64,000 nt of DNA, taken from the NCBI GenBank assembly GCA_005518185.1, contig RKSN01000003.1:372001-436000 (forward strand), given 5' to 3'. Source of the DNA: Chakrabartia godavariana. Lineage in GTDB: Bacteria > Pseudomonadota > Alphaproteobacteria > Sphingomonadales > Sphingomonadaceae. Positions 46,092 to 56,327 of the stretch are shown here, in pieces. Under the pieces are notes generated by a model. It saw only the letters and a program-made list of their open reading frames with translations. It did not search any database and was not told the DNA's origin. Numbering within the stretch: the stretch's first letter is position 1; the number at the start of each line of letters is the position of its first letter. Made by a program: the position numbers and the translations under genes.

Positions 46092-48602
46092 ATGTCCACG
46101 CGCTTCAACCCCTTCAAGGCCGATGGCCACTGGCAGAAGGTCTGGGAAGATGGCGGTGTCTTCACCGCCCCGCCGGCCAGCGACCCGCGCCCCAAGGCCT
46201 ATGTGCTGGAGATGTTCCCCTATCCGTCGGGCCGCATCCACATGGGTCACGTCCGCAACTACACCATGGGCGACGTGCTGGCGCGCTACAAGGCGATGAC
46301 CGGCCATGCCGTGCTCCACCCGATGGGCTGGGACAGCTTTGGCATGCCTGCCGAAAATGCGGCGATGGAAAAGAAGGTCCACCCCGGCGACTGGACCCGA
46401 TCCAACATCGCAGCAATGAAGAAGCAGCTGAAGCGCCTCGGCCTCGCGATCGACTGGAGCCGCGAGCTGTCCACCTGTGAGCCCGATTATTATGGGCAGG
46501 AACAGGCGCTGTTCCTCGACATGTACAAGGCGGGCCTTGTCTACCGCAAGGAATCGACGGTCAACTGGGACCCGGTCGACATGACCGTGCTCGCCAATGA
46601 GCAGGTGATTGACGGCCGCGGCTGGCGCTCCGGCGCGCTCGTTGAGAAGAAGAAGCTCAACCAGTGGTTCCTGAAGATCACGGACTTTGCCGATGAGCTT
46701 CTGGAAGGGCTGGAGACGCTCGATCAGTGGCCCGAAAAGGTCCGCCTGATGCAGGAGAACTGGATCGGCAAGTCCAAGGGCCTCAACCTGACCTTCAATC
46801 TGGTCGGTGGTGCCGACGGCATCGACGTCTATACGACGCGGCCCGACACGCTTTATGGCGCAAGCTTCGTCGCCATTGCGGCCGACCATCCGCTGGCGCA
46901 GGCGCTCGCCGAAAATGCGCCGCGCCTTCAGGACTTCATCGAGGACTGCAAGAAAGGCGGCACGACCGCCGTCGAGATCGAAACGGCGGAGAAGAAGGGC
47001 TTCAACACCGGCCTGTCGGTCGAACATCCGCTCGATGCGAGCTGGCATCTGCCCGTCTATGTCGCGAACTTCGTGCTGATGGATTACGGCACGGGCGCGG
47101 TGTTCGGCTGCCCCGCGCATGACCAGCGCGACCTTGATTTCGCCCGCAAATATGATTTGCCGGTGCGCCGCGTGGTGGCCGAAGGCGACAATGACGACAT
47201 CACGTTTGACGGCGATGTGGCCTATACCGGGCCGGGCCGCATCGTGAATTCGCACTGGCTCAATGGCATGACGGTCGATGAGGCGAAGGCCGCCGTCATC
47301 GCCAAGGCGCAGCATGAAGGCTGGGGCGAAGGCCAGACGCAATATCGCCTGCGTGACTGGGGCGTGTCGCGCCAGCGTTACTGGGGCACGCCAATCCCCA
47401 TCATCCACTGCGACTTCTGCGGCGTGCTGCCCGTGCCGCGCAGCCAGCTGCCGGTGAAGCTGCCTGAGGACGTCACCTTTGACGTGCCGGGCAATCCGCT
47501 CGACCGGCATCCGACGTGGAAGAACGTCCCCTGCCCCAATTGCAAGGAACCGGCGCGGCGGGAGACCGATACGCTCGATACCTTCGCCGATTCGAGCTGG
47601 TACTTCATCCGCTTTGCAAGCCAGCCCGACGACAAGCCCTTCGACCGCGAAGAGGCCGAGGCCTGGCTGCCCGTTGGCCAGTATATCGGCGGCATCGAAC
47701 ACGCGATCCTCCATCTGCTCTACGCCCGATTTTGGACGCGCGCGCTGGAACGGATCGGCAAGATCGGCATCACCGAGCCTTTCGCCGCGCTCTTCACGCA
47801 GGGCATGGTCACGCACGAGACCTACAAATCGCCCGAAGGCGCGTGGCTGAGCCCTGAAGAGGTCAGGATCGCCGGCGAGGTCGTGACGACGCTCGACGGC
47901 GCGCCGGTGACGCGCGGCCGCATCGAGAAGATGTCCAAGTCCAAGAAGAATGTCGTCGATCCCGATCCGATGTTCGATCAGTACGGCGCCGACGCCGTGC
48001 GCTGGTTCATGCTGTCGGACAGCCCGCCCGAGCGCGATCTGGAATGGTCGGAAAGCGGCATCGAGGGCACCTGGCGCTTCGTGAACCGCATCTGGCGCCT
48101 GTTCGACACGGTCGAGGACGCGACGGGCGGCGACAAGGCCATCGACAAGCTGCTCCACAAGGCGATTGCCGGGATCGCCACCGACATTGAGGCGCTGACC
48201 TTCAACAAGGCGGTCGCCAAGGTCCATGAGCTGGTCAACGCGATCGAAAAGGCCCCGTCCAGCGCGTCGCGCACGACCGCCATCCGCACACTCGCGCGCC
48301 TGATCGCCCCGATGCTGCCGCATCTGGCCGAAGAAGGCTGGGCGAAGATGGGCGGCGAAGGCCTTGTCGCAACGCAGCCCTGGCCGGACCATGACCCCGC
48401 GCTGCTCGTCGATGACGAGGTGACCATCGCGGTCCAGGTCAATGGCAAGCTGCGCGATACGCTGACGGTCGCCAAGGACATGGATAAGGACGCGCTTCAA
48501 GCGCTGGCGCTGGGCTCGGAAAAGATCATCCGCACGCTCGATGGCGCGAGCCCGAAGAAAGTCATTGTCGTGCCGGGGCGCCTCGTTAACATCGTCGCAT
48601 GA
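46092..48602 (+). CDS. leuS: Leucyl-tRNA synthetase
   Basis: Class Ia synthetase of 836 aa. The H-I-G-H motif reads H-M-G-H in R-I-H-M-G-H-V-R-N near residue 50. The K-M-S-K-S loop is at 613-617. The editing (CP1) domain lies between about 225 and 420, with the threonine-rich T-T-R-P-D-T-L-Y-G. It charges tRNA-Leu and hydrolyses mischarged products. The stop overlaps the ATG of lptE by four bases, and lptE in turn overlaps holA, an arrangement common in proteobacteria. Confidence 0.97.
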   Translation: MSTRFNPFKADGHWQKVWEDGGVFTAPPASDPRPKAYVLEMFPYPSGRIHMGHVRNYTMGDVLARYKAMTGHAVLHPMGWDSFGMPAENAAMEKKVHPGDWTRSNIAAMKKQLKRLGLAIDWSRELSTCEPDYYGQEQALFLDMYKAGLVYRKESTVNWDPVDMTVLANEQVIDGRGWRSGALVEKKKLNQWFLKITDFADELLEGLETLDQWPEKVRLMQENWIGKSKGLNLTFNLVGGADGIDVYTTRPDTLYGASFVAIAADHPLAQALAENAPRLQDFIEDCKKGGTTAVEIETAEKKGFNTGLSVEHPLDASWHLPVYVANFVLMDYGTGAVFGCPAHDQRDLDFARKYDLPVRRVVAEGDNDDITFDGDVAYTGPGRIVNSHWLNGMTVDEAKAAVIAKAQHEGWGEGQTQYRLRDWGVSRQRYWGTPIPIIHCDFCGVLPVPRSQLPVKLPEDVTFDVPGNPLDRHPTWKNVPCPNCKEPARRETDTLDTFADSSWYFIRFASQPDDKPFDREEAEAWLPVGQYIGGIEHAILHLLYARFWTRALERIGKIGITEPFAALFTQGMVTHETYKSPEGAWLSPEEVRIAGEVVTTLDGAPVTRGRIEKMSKSKKNVVDPDPMFDQYGADAVRWFMLSDSPPERDLEWSESGIEGTWRFVNRIWRLFDTVEDATGGDKAIDKLLHKAIAGIATDIEALTFNKAVAKVHELVNAIEKAPSSASRTTAIRTLARLIAPMLPHLAEEGWAKMGGEGLVATQPWPDHDPALLVDDEVTIAVQVNGKLRDTLTVAKDMDKDALQALALGSEKIIRTLDGASPKKVIVVPGRLVNIVA

Positions 48603-49093
48603 GCCGCCTTGTCGTCCTTGCCTTTGCGCTGTTCCTGTCCGCCTGCGGGCTGAAGCCGCTTTACGGCGGTGGCGCTCAGGGCGCGGCGGGCCAGTTGCTC
48701 GGCGCTGTCGAGGTGCCTGCCATTCCGGGCAAGGCCGGATGGCTGATGCGCGATTCGCTCGTACGACGGCTTGGCGCTGTAGCCGAAGGGCAGAAGCGTT
48801 ACCGGCTTGATGTCGAACTCGATGATCAGATCACCGGCTTTGGCGTGCGCCGCGACGATGTCGTCACGCGCGAACGCCGTTCGCTGCGCGCCCGTTACAA
48901 GCTTGTCGATCTGGCGAGCGACACCGTCGTCCTGGATGCGACAGCGGGGACGGACGCCGGGATCGACGTGGTCTCGTCCGAATATGCAACCGTCGCCGCC
49001 GAAAACACCGCGCTCGAACGGCTGAGCGACATTGTCGCCGACCAGATCGTCGCGCGGCTGGCACAGCAGGCGGCGGCGTCCGGCGCGAAGTGA
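48599..49093 (+). CDS. lptE: LPS-assembly lipoprotein LptE
   Basis: 164-aa outer-membrane lipoprotein that plugs LptD and helps insert LPS. The leader [12 protein letters not shown] ends in the lipobox L-S-A-C, followed by the family start G-L-K-P-L-Y-G-G. The rest is the alpha/beta LptE domain. The assignment rests on this start and on the leuS-lptE-holA order. The overlaps at both ends (ATGA with leuS, GTGA with holA) imply translational coupling. Confidence 0.9.
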   Translation: MSRLVVLAFALFLSACGLKPLYGGGAQGAAGQLLGAVEVPAIPGKAGWLMRDSLVRRLGAVAEGQKRYRLDVELDDQITGFGVRRDDVVTRERRSLRARYKLVDLASDTVVLDATAGTDAGIDVVSSEYATVAAENTALERLSDIVADQIVARLAQQAAASGAK

Positions 49094-50115
49094 AGGGCAC
49101 CGAGACCGAAACCCCGCGCGCGCTCGATTCCGCCGACGCGCGCTTTCGTTTCTTCCTGTTGTACGGCCCCGATGAAGCGGGCTCGATCGCCCTGTCGCGC
49201 CGGCTTGAACGCGCCATGGGCGCTGACGCCGAACGGATCGACCTTGATGCCGCCACGCTGAAGGCCGATCCCTCCCGTCTCGCAGATGAGGCGGCGAGCA
49301 TCTCGCTGTTTGGCGGCAAGCGGTGGATCCGCATCCAGCCCGCCGGGGACGAGATTCTGGCCGCCGTCGAAGGCCTTTTGAACGCCGATGTCGCGGGCAA
49401 CCCCGTCGTCGCCATTGCCGGGGCGCTGCGGCCGACCTCCGGGCTGGTGAAGCTGGCGCTGGCGAGCAAGGCGGCGCTGGCGCATCAGAGCTATGAACCC
49501 AAGCTCAAGGACATTCTCCAGATTGCCGATGCGCTGGCGCGTGAGGCGGGTCTGCGCCTGTCGCGCGACGTGAGCCGCGCGCTCGTCACTGCGTGCAACA
49601 ATGACCGGTCGATCATGGCGCAGGAGATCGAAAAGCTCGCTCTGTATCTGGACGCCGCACCTGACCGGCCCACCGAGGCCACCGAGGCCGATTTCGCCGC
49701 GATCAGCGCCGAAAATGTCGAAGGCGAATTCTCCAAGGTGGTCGACGGCGTGATGGGCGGACACCCGGATCGCGCCGCCGCTGAGCTGGGCCGCCTTGCC
49801 CAGTCGGGATCATCGGCCATCCCGATCCTGCGTTCGCTGTTCAAGCGGGCGACGCTGCTGATGTCGCTGCGCCGCGAAGTCGAAACCGGGCGTGACCCCG
49901 CAGACGTGGTCGAAGCGCGCGGCAAGGCGATCTTCTGGAAGGAAAAGCCAGCCATCACCGATCAGGCGGGACGCTGGACAAGCGCCCGCCTCGCCACGCT
50001 GGCCGACCGCATCCTCCAGACCGAACGCGCGCTGAAGGCGTCGGGCTCCGCAGGCGAGATCCTCGCCGAGGCCGAACTCATCACCATTGCGCGCGCGGCA
50101 ACGCGGCGGCGGTAA
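49090..50115 (+). CDS. holA: DNA polymerase III subunit delta
   Basis: 341-aa clamp-loader subunit that opens the beta sliding clamp. It has an AAA+-like fold without an active Walker A: F-F-L-L-Y-G-P-D-E-A-G near residue 18 stands where the P-loop would be. The domain order (I-III) and the S-L-F-G-G-K-R near 73, a delta hallmark, support the call. The start is GTG at 49090, overlapping the lptE stop by four bases. Confidence 0.9.
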   Translation: MKGTETETPRALDSADARFRFFLLYGPDEAGSIALSRRLERAMGADAERIDLDAATLKADPSRLADEAASISLFGGKRWIRIQPAGDEILAAVEGLLNADVAGNPVVAIAGALRPTSGLVKLALASKAALAHQSYEPKLKDILQIADALAREAGLRLSRDVSRALVTACNNDRSIMAQEIEKLALYLDAAPDRPTEATEADFAAISAENVEGEFSKVVDGVMGGHPDRAAAELGRLAQSGSSAIPILRSLFKRATLLMSLRREVETGRDPADVVEARGKAIFWKEKPAITDQAGRWTSARLATLADRILQTERALKASGSAGEILAEAELITIARAATRRR

Positions 50116-50149
50116 ACTCTCCCACCTTCTCTCTCGACGCCTGCGCTCA

Positions 50150-50199
50150 CCCTGAGCTTGTCGAAGGGTGTCGGCGCCGAGGCTTCGACAGGCTCAGCC
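50150..50199. repeat. Inverted-repeat element, family C, short form
   Basis: The arms CCCTGAGCTTGTCGAAG (50150-50166) and CTTCGACAGGCTCAGCC (50183-50199) lie only 16 bp apart, between convergent holA and the TonB receptor gene. Confidence 0.8.
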
Positions 50200-50224
50200 T
50201 GAGCGCTCGCTTCGCTGTCCAACG

Positions 50225-50262
50225 AAAAAGGCCCGCCCCGGACGTCCGGAGCGGGCCCTTTC
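50225..50262. terminator. Bidirectional terminator between holA and the TonB receptor gene
   Basis: AAAAAGGCCCGC and GCGGGCCCTTT flank the palindromic core CCGGACGTCCGG. A run of A on the left and T on the right lets it act for both convergent genes. Confidence 0.85.
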
Positions 50263-50282
50263 CAATGGCAGGTCCGATCAGA

Positions 50283-52916
50283 TCAGAACTTGCGACGGAC
50301 GGTCACGCCATAGGTGCGCGGTTCGCCGAGGAAGAAGCCATAGAGCTGGCTCGACGAAGCGGCGAGGCCCTGACGCACGCCGTTGGTCGATCCGCTGCCC
50401 TGAAGCGGCACGTCAAAGGCGATCTGCTGGTAGTCGACGTTGAACAGGTTCTGGGCCCAGAATTCGATGCCCCAGCCATTGTCCGCACCATGGACGCCGA
50501 GACGGGCATTCACGACCGTGTAGCCGTCCTGCGCCTTTTCATAGTCGAGGTCCGACCCGGTGTTGAGATCACTGGTGTTACGGAAGTCGACATAGGCAAG
50601 GCCGGTCAGGCCGCTCGAACCGAGTTCAGGCGTCCAGGTGATCGCACCCGTCGTCACGAACTGTGCCGAGTTGGACATGCGCGCGCCCGGCAGCTGGAAG
50701 AAGGCCGGCGAGAGCGAACCGGTCGTGTTCGTGATGTTGGTGTTGCCGAACAGATTGTCGGCATAGCGCGTGTCGGCATAGGTCAGGCCAAGGTTGACCG
50801 ACAGGGCGCGGACCGGGCGGATCGAGGCTTCGAATTCGAGACCCTTGGAGATGATCCCGGCCTTTTCCTTGCCCGTGCAGGCGCTGTTGCCGGCAATGCC
50901 ATCCGAATCCGACGCATTGCCACCCGACAGCGTGTCGCAGCCGCGCACGTTTTCGACGACGAAGTTGACGCCGTTGAACGTGTTGAGCTGGAAGCTGCCG
51001 AACTTCTGGTAGAAGGCGGCGACGTTCAGGTCGAACTTGCGGCCGTCATATTTGAAACCGACTTCATAGGCATCGACCGTTTCGGGTTCGAAGGTCAGCG
51101 CCTGCGTGTTGATGACGCTGCCATCAATGGCCCGGTTGCCGTTCGCATTGCCCGTGCGGCCAAGGCGATAGAGGCTGTTGCGGTCAAGGTTGAAGCCACC
51201 GGCCTTATACCCGCGCGAGAAGCTCGCATAGGTCAGCACGTCGTCGGTCGGCTTGAAGCTGAGGACGGCGGTGCCCGTGAACTTGTTCTCCTTCTTGACT
51301 GCATTGTCCTGCGCAAAGCTGCCGTTCGGGATCGACGGGATGATGCAGGCGAGCTGGCCCGTGCCGTAAAGCGGGTGCGCCGTCGGCAGCGCCGAGAGCG
51401 TGCGGCACATGACGTTGTTGTCGCTGAACGACGCGTCGAGCGTCTTCTTTTCGTTGGTGTAGCGCACGCCCACCGTCAGCGAGAGCTTGTCCGTGATGCT
51501 CAGCGTGTTGTGCGTGAACAGTGCCCAGTTGCGGCTGTTCTGCTTGTAGCTGTCGCGCACCTGCACGCCCTGCAGCGTCAGCGGGGCCGTCGGGCTCAGC
51601 AGCGCGCCGACCACGGCATAGCCGGGGAAGGTCGGGCTGGAGAGGCGCGTCAGCGCATCGGCATAGCGCGTATAGTCCGCGCCATAAGCGAGGTTGTCGT
51701 TGAGCGTCAGGTCTTCATTGGCGAAATAGCCGCCGACGAGCCAGTCGAGCTTGTCTGCAAAGGCATTGCCCTGCAGGCGGACTTCCTGCGTGAAGGTCGA
51801 GAACTTCTGGTTGGCGGTCCCGTCATCTTCGCGGTGGAGGATGTCGAGGTTGTTGAAGTCGGCGTCCTGCCCGCGCAGCCAGCGCCAGTCACGATAGGCG
51901 GTGATCGAGGTCAGCTTGGCGCCGCCCAGATCGTAGTTGAGTTCACCCGACACGCCCCAGTCACGCACGTCGCCGCGATAGGACTGGCCCGTCGTGATCG
52001 AGGTGTTGCGGACGAACGGGCTGTCATTGATGATGCCGCCCAGACCGCGCAGGACCGCCGCAATCGGGCTCGCTGTACGGTTGATCGTCCCACCGGCCCC
52101 TGCCGTCACCAGCGAGGCGGGGTAATAGGTCGCCGCACAGCATTCTTCCTTGCGGTCCGAATAGTCGGCGATCAGGCGGAAGGACAGATCGCTCGACGGT
52201 TCGAACATGATCTGGCCACGCAGCAGATAGCGGTCGCGCCCGTTGACGGTGCGGCCCGAAACGACGTCGGTCAGGAAGCCGTCGCGCTTGGAATAGATGC
52301 CGTCCAGACGGGCCGACACGGTGTCGCTCACCGGGCCGGTGATGCCGCCGACAACGCGCAGCGCGTCATAATTGCCATAGGTCGCTTCGAGCACGCCGCC
52401 AAAGTCGTTCGACGGCTTGGCGGTGATGACGTGGATCAGACCGGCCGACGCATTGCGGCCGAACAGCGTGCCCTGCGGGCCACGCAGAACTTCGATCCGG
52501 TCAATCGCGCCAAGTTCGGTCAGGCCGACGCCCGCACGGTTGCGGTAAACGCCGTCGACGAAGGTCGCGACCGAGCTTTCGAGGCCGGGATTGTCACCGA
52601 CCGTGCCGATGCCACGAATACGCGCACCGCCACCGGCCGCTTCGGACGAGGTCGAGGAGACGAGCAGCGACGGCGACAGCTGGTTGAGCTGACGGATGTC
52701 CGATGCGCCCGAGCGGGCCAGCGTCTCTGCGCCCACCGCCGACACGGCAAGCGGCACGTCCGACAGCTGCTGTTCGCGGCGGGTGGCCGTGACGATGATT
52801 TCGCCATCATCAACAGTCGCGGCGTCAGCCTGCGGCGGGGTGGCCGCGTCCTGCGCATATGCGGGAACGGAAAGCGCGGCAAAGGCTGCCGACGCCAGCA
52901 AGATAGTCTTTTTCAT
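50283..52916 (-). CDS. TonB-dependent outer-membrane receptor
   Basis: 877-aa energy-coupled transporter. The signal peptide starts M-K-K-T-I-L-L-A-S-A-A-F and ends at A-Y-A-Q. The plug domain shows E-I-I-V-T-A-T-R-R-E near residue 45 and V-L-R-G-P-Q-G-T-L-F-G near 140. The barrel ends in T-V-R-R-K-F with a terminal phenylalanine. Such receptors take up siderophores, vitamins or oligosaccharides; the ligand cannot be told and no transport partner is adjacent. The ATG at 52916 suits the GAGGA ribosome site; the ATG at 52925 overlaps that site. Confidence 0.95.
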   Translation of the reverse strand: MKKTILLASAAFAALSVPAYAQDAATPPQADAATVDDGEIIVTATRREQQLSDVPLAVSAVGAETLARSGASDIRQLNQLSPSLLVSSTSSEAAGGGARIRGIGTVGDNPGLESSVATFVDGVYRNRAGVGLTELGAIDRIEVLRGPQGTLFGRNASAGLIHVITAKPSNDFGGVLEATYGNYDALRVVGGITGPVSDTVSARLDGIYSKRDGFLTDVVSGRTVNGRDRYLLRGQIMFEPSSDLSFRLIADYSDRKEECCAATYYPASLVTAGAGGTINRTASPIAAVLRGLGGIINDSPFVRNTSITTGQSYRGDVRDWGVSGELNYDLGGAKLTSITAYRDWRWLRGQDADFNNLDILHREDDGTANQKFSTFTQEVRLQGNAFADKLDWLVGGYFANEDLTLNDNLAYGADYTRYADALTRLSSPTFPGYAVVGALLSPTAPLTLQGVQVRDSYKQNSRNWALFTHNTLSITDKLSLTVGVRYTNEKKTLDASFSDNNVMCRTLSALPTAHPLYGTGQLACIIPSIPNGSFAQDNAVKKENKFTGTAVLSFKPTDDVLTYASFSRGYKAGGFNLDRNSLYRLGRTGNANGNRAIDGSVINTQALTFEPETVDAYEVGFKYDGRKFDLNVAAFYQKFGSFQLNTFNGVNFVVENVRGCDTLSGGNASDSDGIAGNSACTGKEKAGIISKGLEFEASIRPVRALSVNLGLTYADTRYADNLFGNTNITNTTGSLSPAFFQLPGARMSNSAQFVTTGAITWTPELGSSGLTGLAYVDFRNTSDLNTGSDLDYEKAQDGYTVVNARLGVHGADNGWGIEFWAQNLFNVDYQQIAFDVPLQGSGSTNGVRQGLAASSSQLYGFFLGEPRTYGVTVRRKF

Positions 52917-53080
52917 TGTGGACATCCTCAGATGAAAAGGGGGTTGAAACAATGTGTTCTGTTGTGCGGCCCAGATAGTCCGCTTCGGCAGGATTGCCAG
53001 TGGCCCAAAGGGCATTTTCCGGAGATTTCCGCCGCATTGCGGCAGATATGCAACAGTTTGTCAGCAAGACATCCGGGCAC

Positions 53081-53120
53081 AAAAAGGGGCAGGCCCGCGC
53101 GTGCTGGCCCACCCTTTTTC
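53081..53120 (-). terminator. Terminator downstream of infC
   Basis: Near-palindrome AAAAAGGGGCAGGCC ... GGCCCACCCTTTTT. Read on the minus strand it forms an imperfect GC stem followed by CCCCTTTTTG, suited to end the infC message. Confidence 0.75.
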
Positions 53121-53147
53121 GTTACAGTCCGAAAAGCCGCGTCGGGC

Positions 53148-53699
53148 TTATTTCGGCGCCAGCACCATGAGCATCTGGCGGCCTTCCATGCGCGGATATT
53201 GTTCGACCTTGGCCTCTTCGGCCATGTCTTCCTGCACGCGCTGGAGGAGCTTCATGCCGAGCTGGCCATGCGCCAGTTCGCGACCGCGAAAGCGCAGCGT
53301 GACCTTCACCTTGTCACCTTCGCCGATGAACTTGTGCATCGCGCGCATCTTCACTTCATAATCGTGGTCGTCGATGTTCGGACGCATCTTGATCTCCTTG
53401 ATCTCCTGCGTCTTCTGCGACTTGCGCGCGGCGTTGGCCTTTTTCTGGGCCTCGTACTTGAACTTGCCGATATCGAGGAATTTCGCGACGGGCGGGTCCG
53501 CGTTCGGCGAGATTTCGACCAGGTCAAGGCCGACTTCGGCTGCCTGTTCGATCGCTTCGCGGGTGTACATCACACCCAGATTTTCGCCGTTCTCGTCAAT
53601 CACGCGCACCTTGGGCGACACGATGAATTGATTGAAACGCGGTCCGTTCATCGGCGCAGGGCCAGGGCCCATGGGGCGCCGGGGGGTCATCGGAGGGAT
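53148..53699 (-). CDS. infC: Translation initiation factor IF-3, probable AUC start
   Basis: 183-aa factor that keeps 30S subunits free and checks the start codon. Family landmarks: [11 protein letters not shown] near residue 33, [13 protein letters not shown], then I-K-E-I-K-M-R-P and T-L-R-F-R-G-R-E, and the C-terminal [16 protein letters not shown] at 53708-53711 lies eight bases before an in-frame ATC at 53699 but 17 bases before the first ATG (53690). I therefore place the start at ATC; infC genes elsewhere use AUU, AUC or AUA for autoregulation. With ATG the protein is 180 aa. Confidence 0.93.
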   Translation of the reverse strand: MPPMTPRRPMGPGPAPMNGPRFNQFIVSPKVRVIDENGENLGVMYTREAIEQAAEVGLDLVEISPNADPPVAKFLDIGKFKYEAQKKANAARKSQKTQEIKEIKMRPNIDDHDYEVKMRAMHKFIGEGDKVKVTLRFRGRELAHGQLGMKLLQRVQEDMAEEAKVEQYPRMEGRQMLMVLAPK

Positions 53700-53831
53700 A
53701 AGCAAAACTCCATTGTTGATCTCGAGTGCGCGCGATCTATCGCGAATCGGGCCGCGCGGGAAGAGGATTCGGCCCGGTCCGTCGTCATTTGCGTCACAGC
53801 TGTGGCCTTGCTGCTGCACTCCCGGCGGGGC

Positions 53832-56327
53832 TCAGAGCGTCCGCAGCGCCTCCGCTGGACGTGCCCGGAGTACTGGCACCGCCCCGATCAGACCCATCAG
53901 CAAGGTGCCGAAGCCACCGGCGGCAACGGTGCCGATCACGACCGGCCAGTCGGGCGTCCAGTCCAGCTCGAACACGCGGGTGGTGACATACCAGCCCGCC
54001 GTGCTGCCGATGGCGAGGGCGAGGGCAGAGAGCACGGACCCCAGAACCGCATATTCGATCGCCTGCACAAGGAGCACCTGCCCGCGCGTGGCGCCGAGCA
54101 GCTTCAGCAGCACGGCGTCATAGCTGCGCGCCCGGCGGGCCGCCGCAATCGCGCCGATCAGGACCGCAATCCCCGCCAGAATCGCGACCGAACCCGCAAC
54201 TGCAATCGCCGTTGCCAGCTGGTTGAGGAGATCGCCGACCTGCGTGATGACATCCTTGATCCGCACCATCGACACCGCCGGGAAATCGGCCGCCACGGCG
54301 CGGCTGACCGCCGCTTCGCGCGCGAGCGGCATGGCGAGTGTCGCCGCATAGGTATAGGGCGCGCCCTGCAGCGAGGCCGGATCGAACACCAGCACATAGT
54401 TGAAGCCAAGCGTGTCCCAGTTGATCTCCCGGAACGAGGCGATGCGCGCCTCAACCTCGACCCCCAGAACCGAGACGATGATGCTGTCGCCAATCTTCAG
54501 CCCGGCGGCGTGCGCGGCCTCCTGATCGATCGAGACCAGCGGCGGCCCGGCATAATCCTTGGGCCACCATTGCCCCGCCGTCACCCGGCTGCCCGGTGGC
54601 ACATCGGTCGCGAATGTCAGGCCCCGGTCTCCGCGCAGGAACCAGGCATTGTCGGGGATATCCTTCATGTCGGCCACGCGTCGGCCCGCAATGGCGACGA
54701 CCGGGCCGCGCAGATTGGGCACCATCTGGATATCCGCGCCCGGCGCCTTCTGGTCGACAAGCGCGCGGAAGCGCGGGGCATCCTCCTTCGGGATATCGAG
54801 CGCGAAGAAACTCGGCGCGCGTTTGGGAATGGTGCTTTCAATCTGCCCGTTGAGGCTGGTCTGGATGACCGCGAGCGTCGCAAACAGGGTGAGGCCAAGG
54901 CCAAGCGCGACAACGAGACGCCCCGTCTGCGCACCGGGGCGATGCAGATTGGCGAGCGCCAGCCGGGCAAGTGGCGCCCTGGGCCGGGGCACCCGCGCCG
55001 CAATGCCGCGAATGGCGCCGCCCAGCAGCGTCAGCAACACCAGCAGCCCCATCACGCTGGCCACGAACATCGCGGCGAAGGCAGGTTCCCGCGCGCTGGC
55101 AATGGCAAGCGCGGCGATCAGCGCGGCGAGCGCGAACATCGCCAGCAGGACGCGCCGTCCGGGCCGACCCGACCCTTCGACGCCGGTGCGGAACAGGTTC
55201 GCCGCCGTCACCGCGCGGGCACGGGCCAGAGGGGCCAGCGCAAAGAGCAGCGCGATCAGCAGGCCATTGACGGCCGCTACCGCGAGCGGGAGTGGATAGA
55301 CATCCAGCCGCGGCGGCACGGGCAGCACGTCTCCGGCAAAGCGGACAATGGCAAAGGGCGTGAGCGCACCGACAACAAGACCGGCCACAACCGCAAGGCC
55401 CGCCACGACAACGATCTGCACGAGATAGACGAGGAAGATCGTGCGGCTGTCCGCACCCAGCACCTTCATCGTCGCGATGCTGCCGCGCTTGCCATCAAGC
55501 CAGGAGGCAACGCCATTGCCGACACCGATGCCCGCGACCGCGAGCGCGGTCAGCCCGACGAGGGCCAGAAACTGCCCGAGCCGTTCGACAAAGCGCCGCG
55601 TGCCGGGCGCACCGTTGGTCCGGTCGCGGACTTCCCAGCCCGCGCCCTTGAACTGCGTGTTGATCGTCTGGGCGGCCGCATCGGGCGTGACGCCGGGCTT
55701 CAGCCGGATGCGATAGCTTGCGGAAAAGAGGCTGCCCGGCTGGACAAGCTGCGTTGCGGCGAGACCGTCCATGTCGGCAAGGACGGCAGGGCCGAAGGTG
55801 AAGCCGGAACCGGACCGGTCAGGCTCTTCATCAATGATCCCGATGACCCGGAAATCCGCCTCGCCCATGCGGAAGCGGTCGCCAGGCTTGAGCCCCAGCC
55901 GCTCGGACAGCCCTTCGGCAATGGCAACGTCACGGCCCTTAGGACGCGCAGCAACCGCGCCGGGTTTGAGCGCGAGCTGGCCATAAAGCGGATAGGCCGC
56001 ATCGACGCCCTTGAGTTCCGACAGCAGCGAATTGCCCGTCTCCGGACGGATCGCCATCGCCCGCATCCGCACGACTTCCGACACGGTGCCGAGCTTGGCA
56101 AAGGTCGCGCGTTCGGCCGGGTCGGCCTGCCGCTGGGCCGCCTCAAACTGCACGTCACCGCCCAGGATCAGCTGCCCGCGTTCGGACAGGCCGCCGAGGA
56201 TCGCACTCGACAGGCTGCCAATCCCCGCAAGAGCGGCGACCCCCAGGAACAGGCAGACGGCCAGCAGCCGCAAGCCCGCCCGGGAGCCGCGCAGATCACG
56301 CAGCGCAAGGCGCCAGATCAGGCTCAC
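53832..56327 (-). CDS. FtsX/MacB-type ABC transporter permease (YbbP-like)
   Basis: 831-aa inner-membrane protein with about ten helices: one near the N-terminus (R-L-L-A-V-C-L-F-L-G-V-A), a large periplasmic domain, then two FtsX permease blocks (about 250-420 and 700-830). It pairs with the YbbA-like ATPase coded two genes upstream on the same strand. The E. coli relatives YbbA-YbbP are thought to move lipids or to act in envelope maintenance, without a proven substrate. The start is GTG at 56327, overlapping the stop of the DUF885 gene by four bases. Confidence 0.9.
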   Translation of the reverse strand: MSLIWRLALRDLRGSRAGLRLLAVCLFLGVAALAGIGSLSSAILGGLSERGQLILGGDVQFEAAQRQADPAERATFAKLGTVSEVVRMRAMAIRPETGNSLLSELKGVDAAYPLYGQLALKPGAVAARPKGRDVAIAEGLSERLGLKPGDRFRMGEADFRVIGIIDEEPDRSGSGFTFGPAVLADMDGLAATQLVQPGSLFSASYRIRLKPGVTPDAAAQTINTQFKGAGWEVRDRTNGAPGTRRFVERLGQFLALVGLTALAVAGIGVGNGVASWLDGKRGSIATMKVLGADSRTIFLVYLVQIVVVAGLAVVAGLVVGALTPFAIVRFAGDVLPVPPRLDVYPLPLAVAAVNGLLIALLFALAPLARARAVTAANLFRTGVEGSGRPGRRVLLAMFALAALIAALAIASAREPAFAAMFVASVMGLLVLLTLLGGAIRGIAARVPRPRAPLARLALANLHRPGAQTGRLVVALGLGLTLFATLAVIQTSLNGQIESTIPKRAPSFFALDIPKEDAPRFRALVDQKAPGADIQMVPNLRGPVVAIAGRRVADMKDIPDNAWFLRGDRGLTFATDVPPGSRVTAGQWWPKDYAGPPLVSIDQEAAHAAGLKIGDSIIVSVLGVEVEARIASFREINWDTLGFNYVLVFDPASLQGAPYTYAATLAMPLAREAAVSRAVAADFPAVSMVRIKDVITQVGDLLNQLATAIAVAGSVAILAGIAVLIGAIAAARRARSYDAVLLKLLGATRGQVLLVQAIEYAVLGSVLSALALAIGSTAGWYVTTRVFELDWTPDWPVVIGTVAAGGFGTLLMGLIGAVPVLRARPAEALRTL

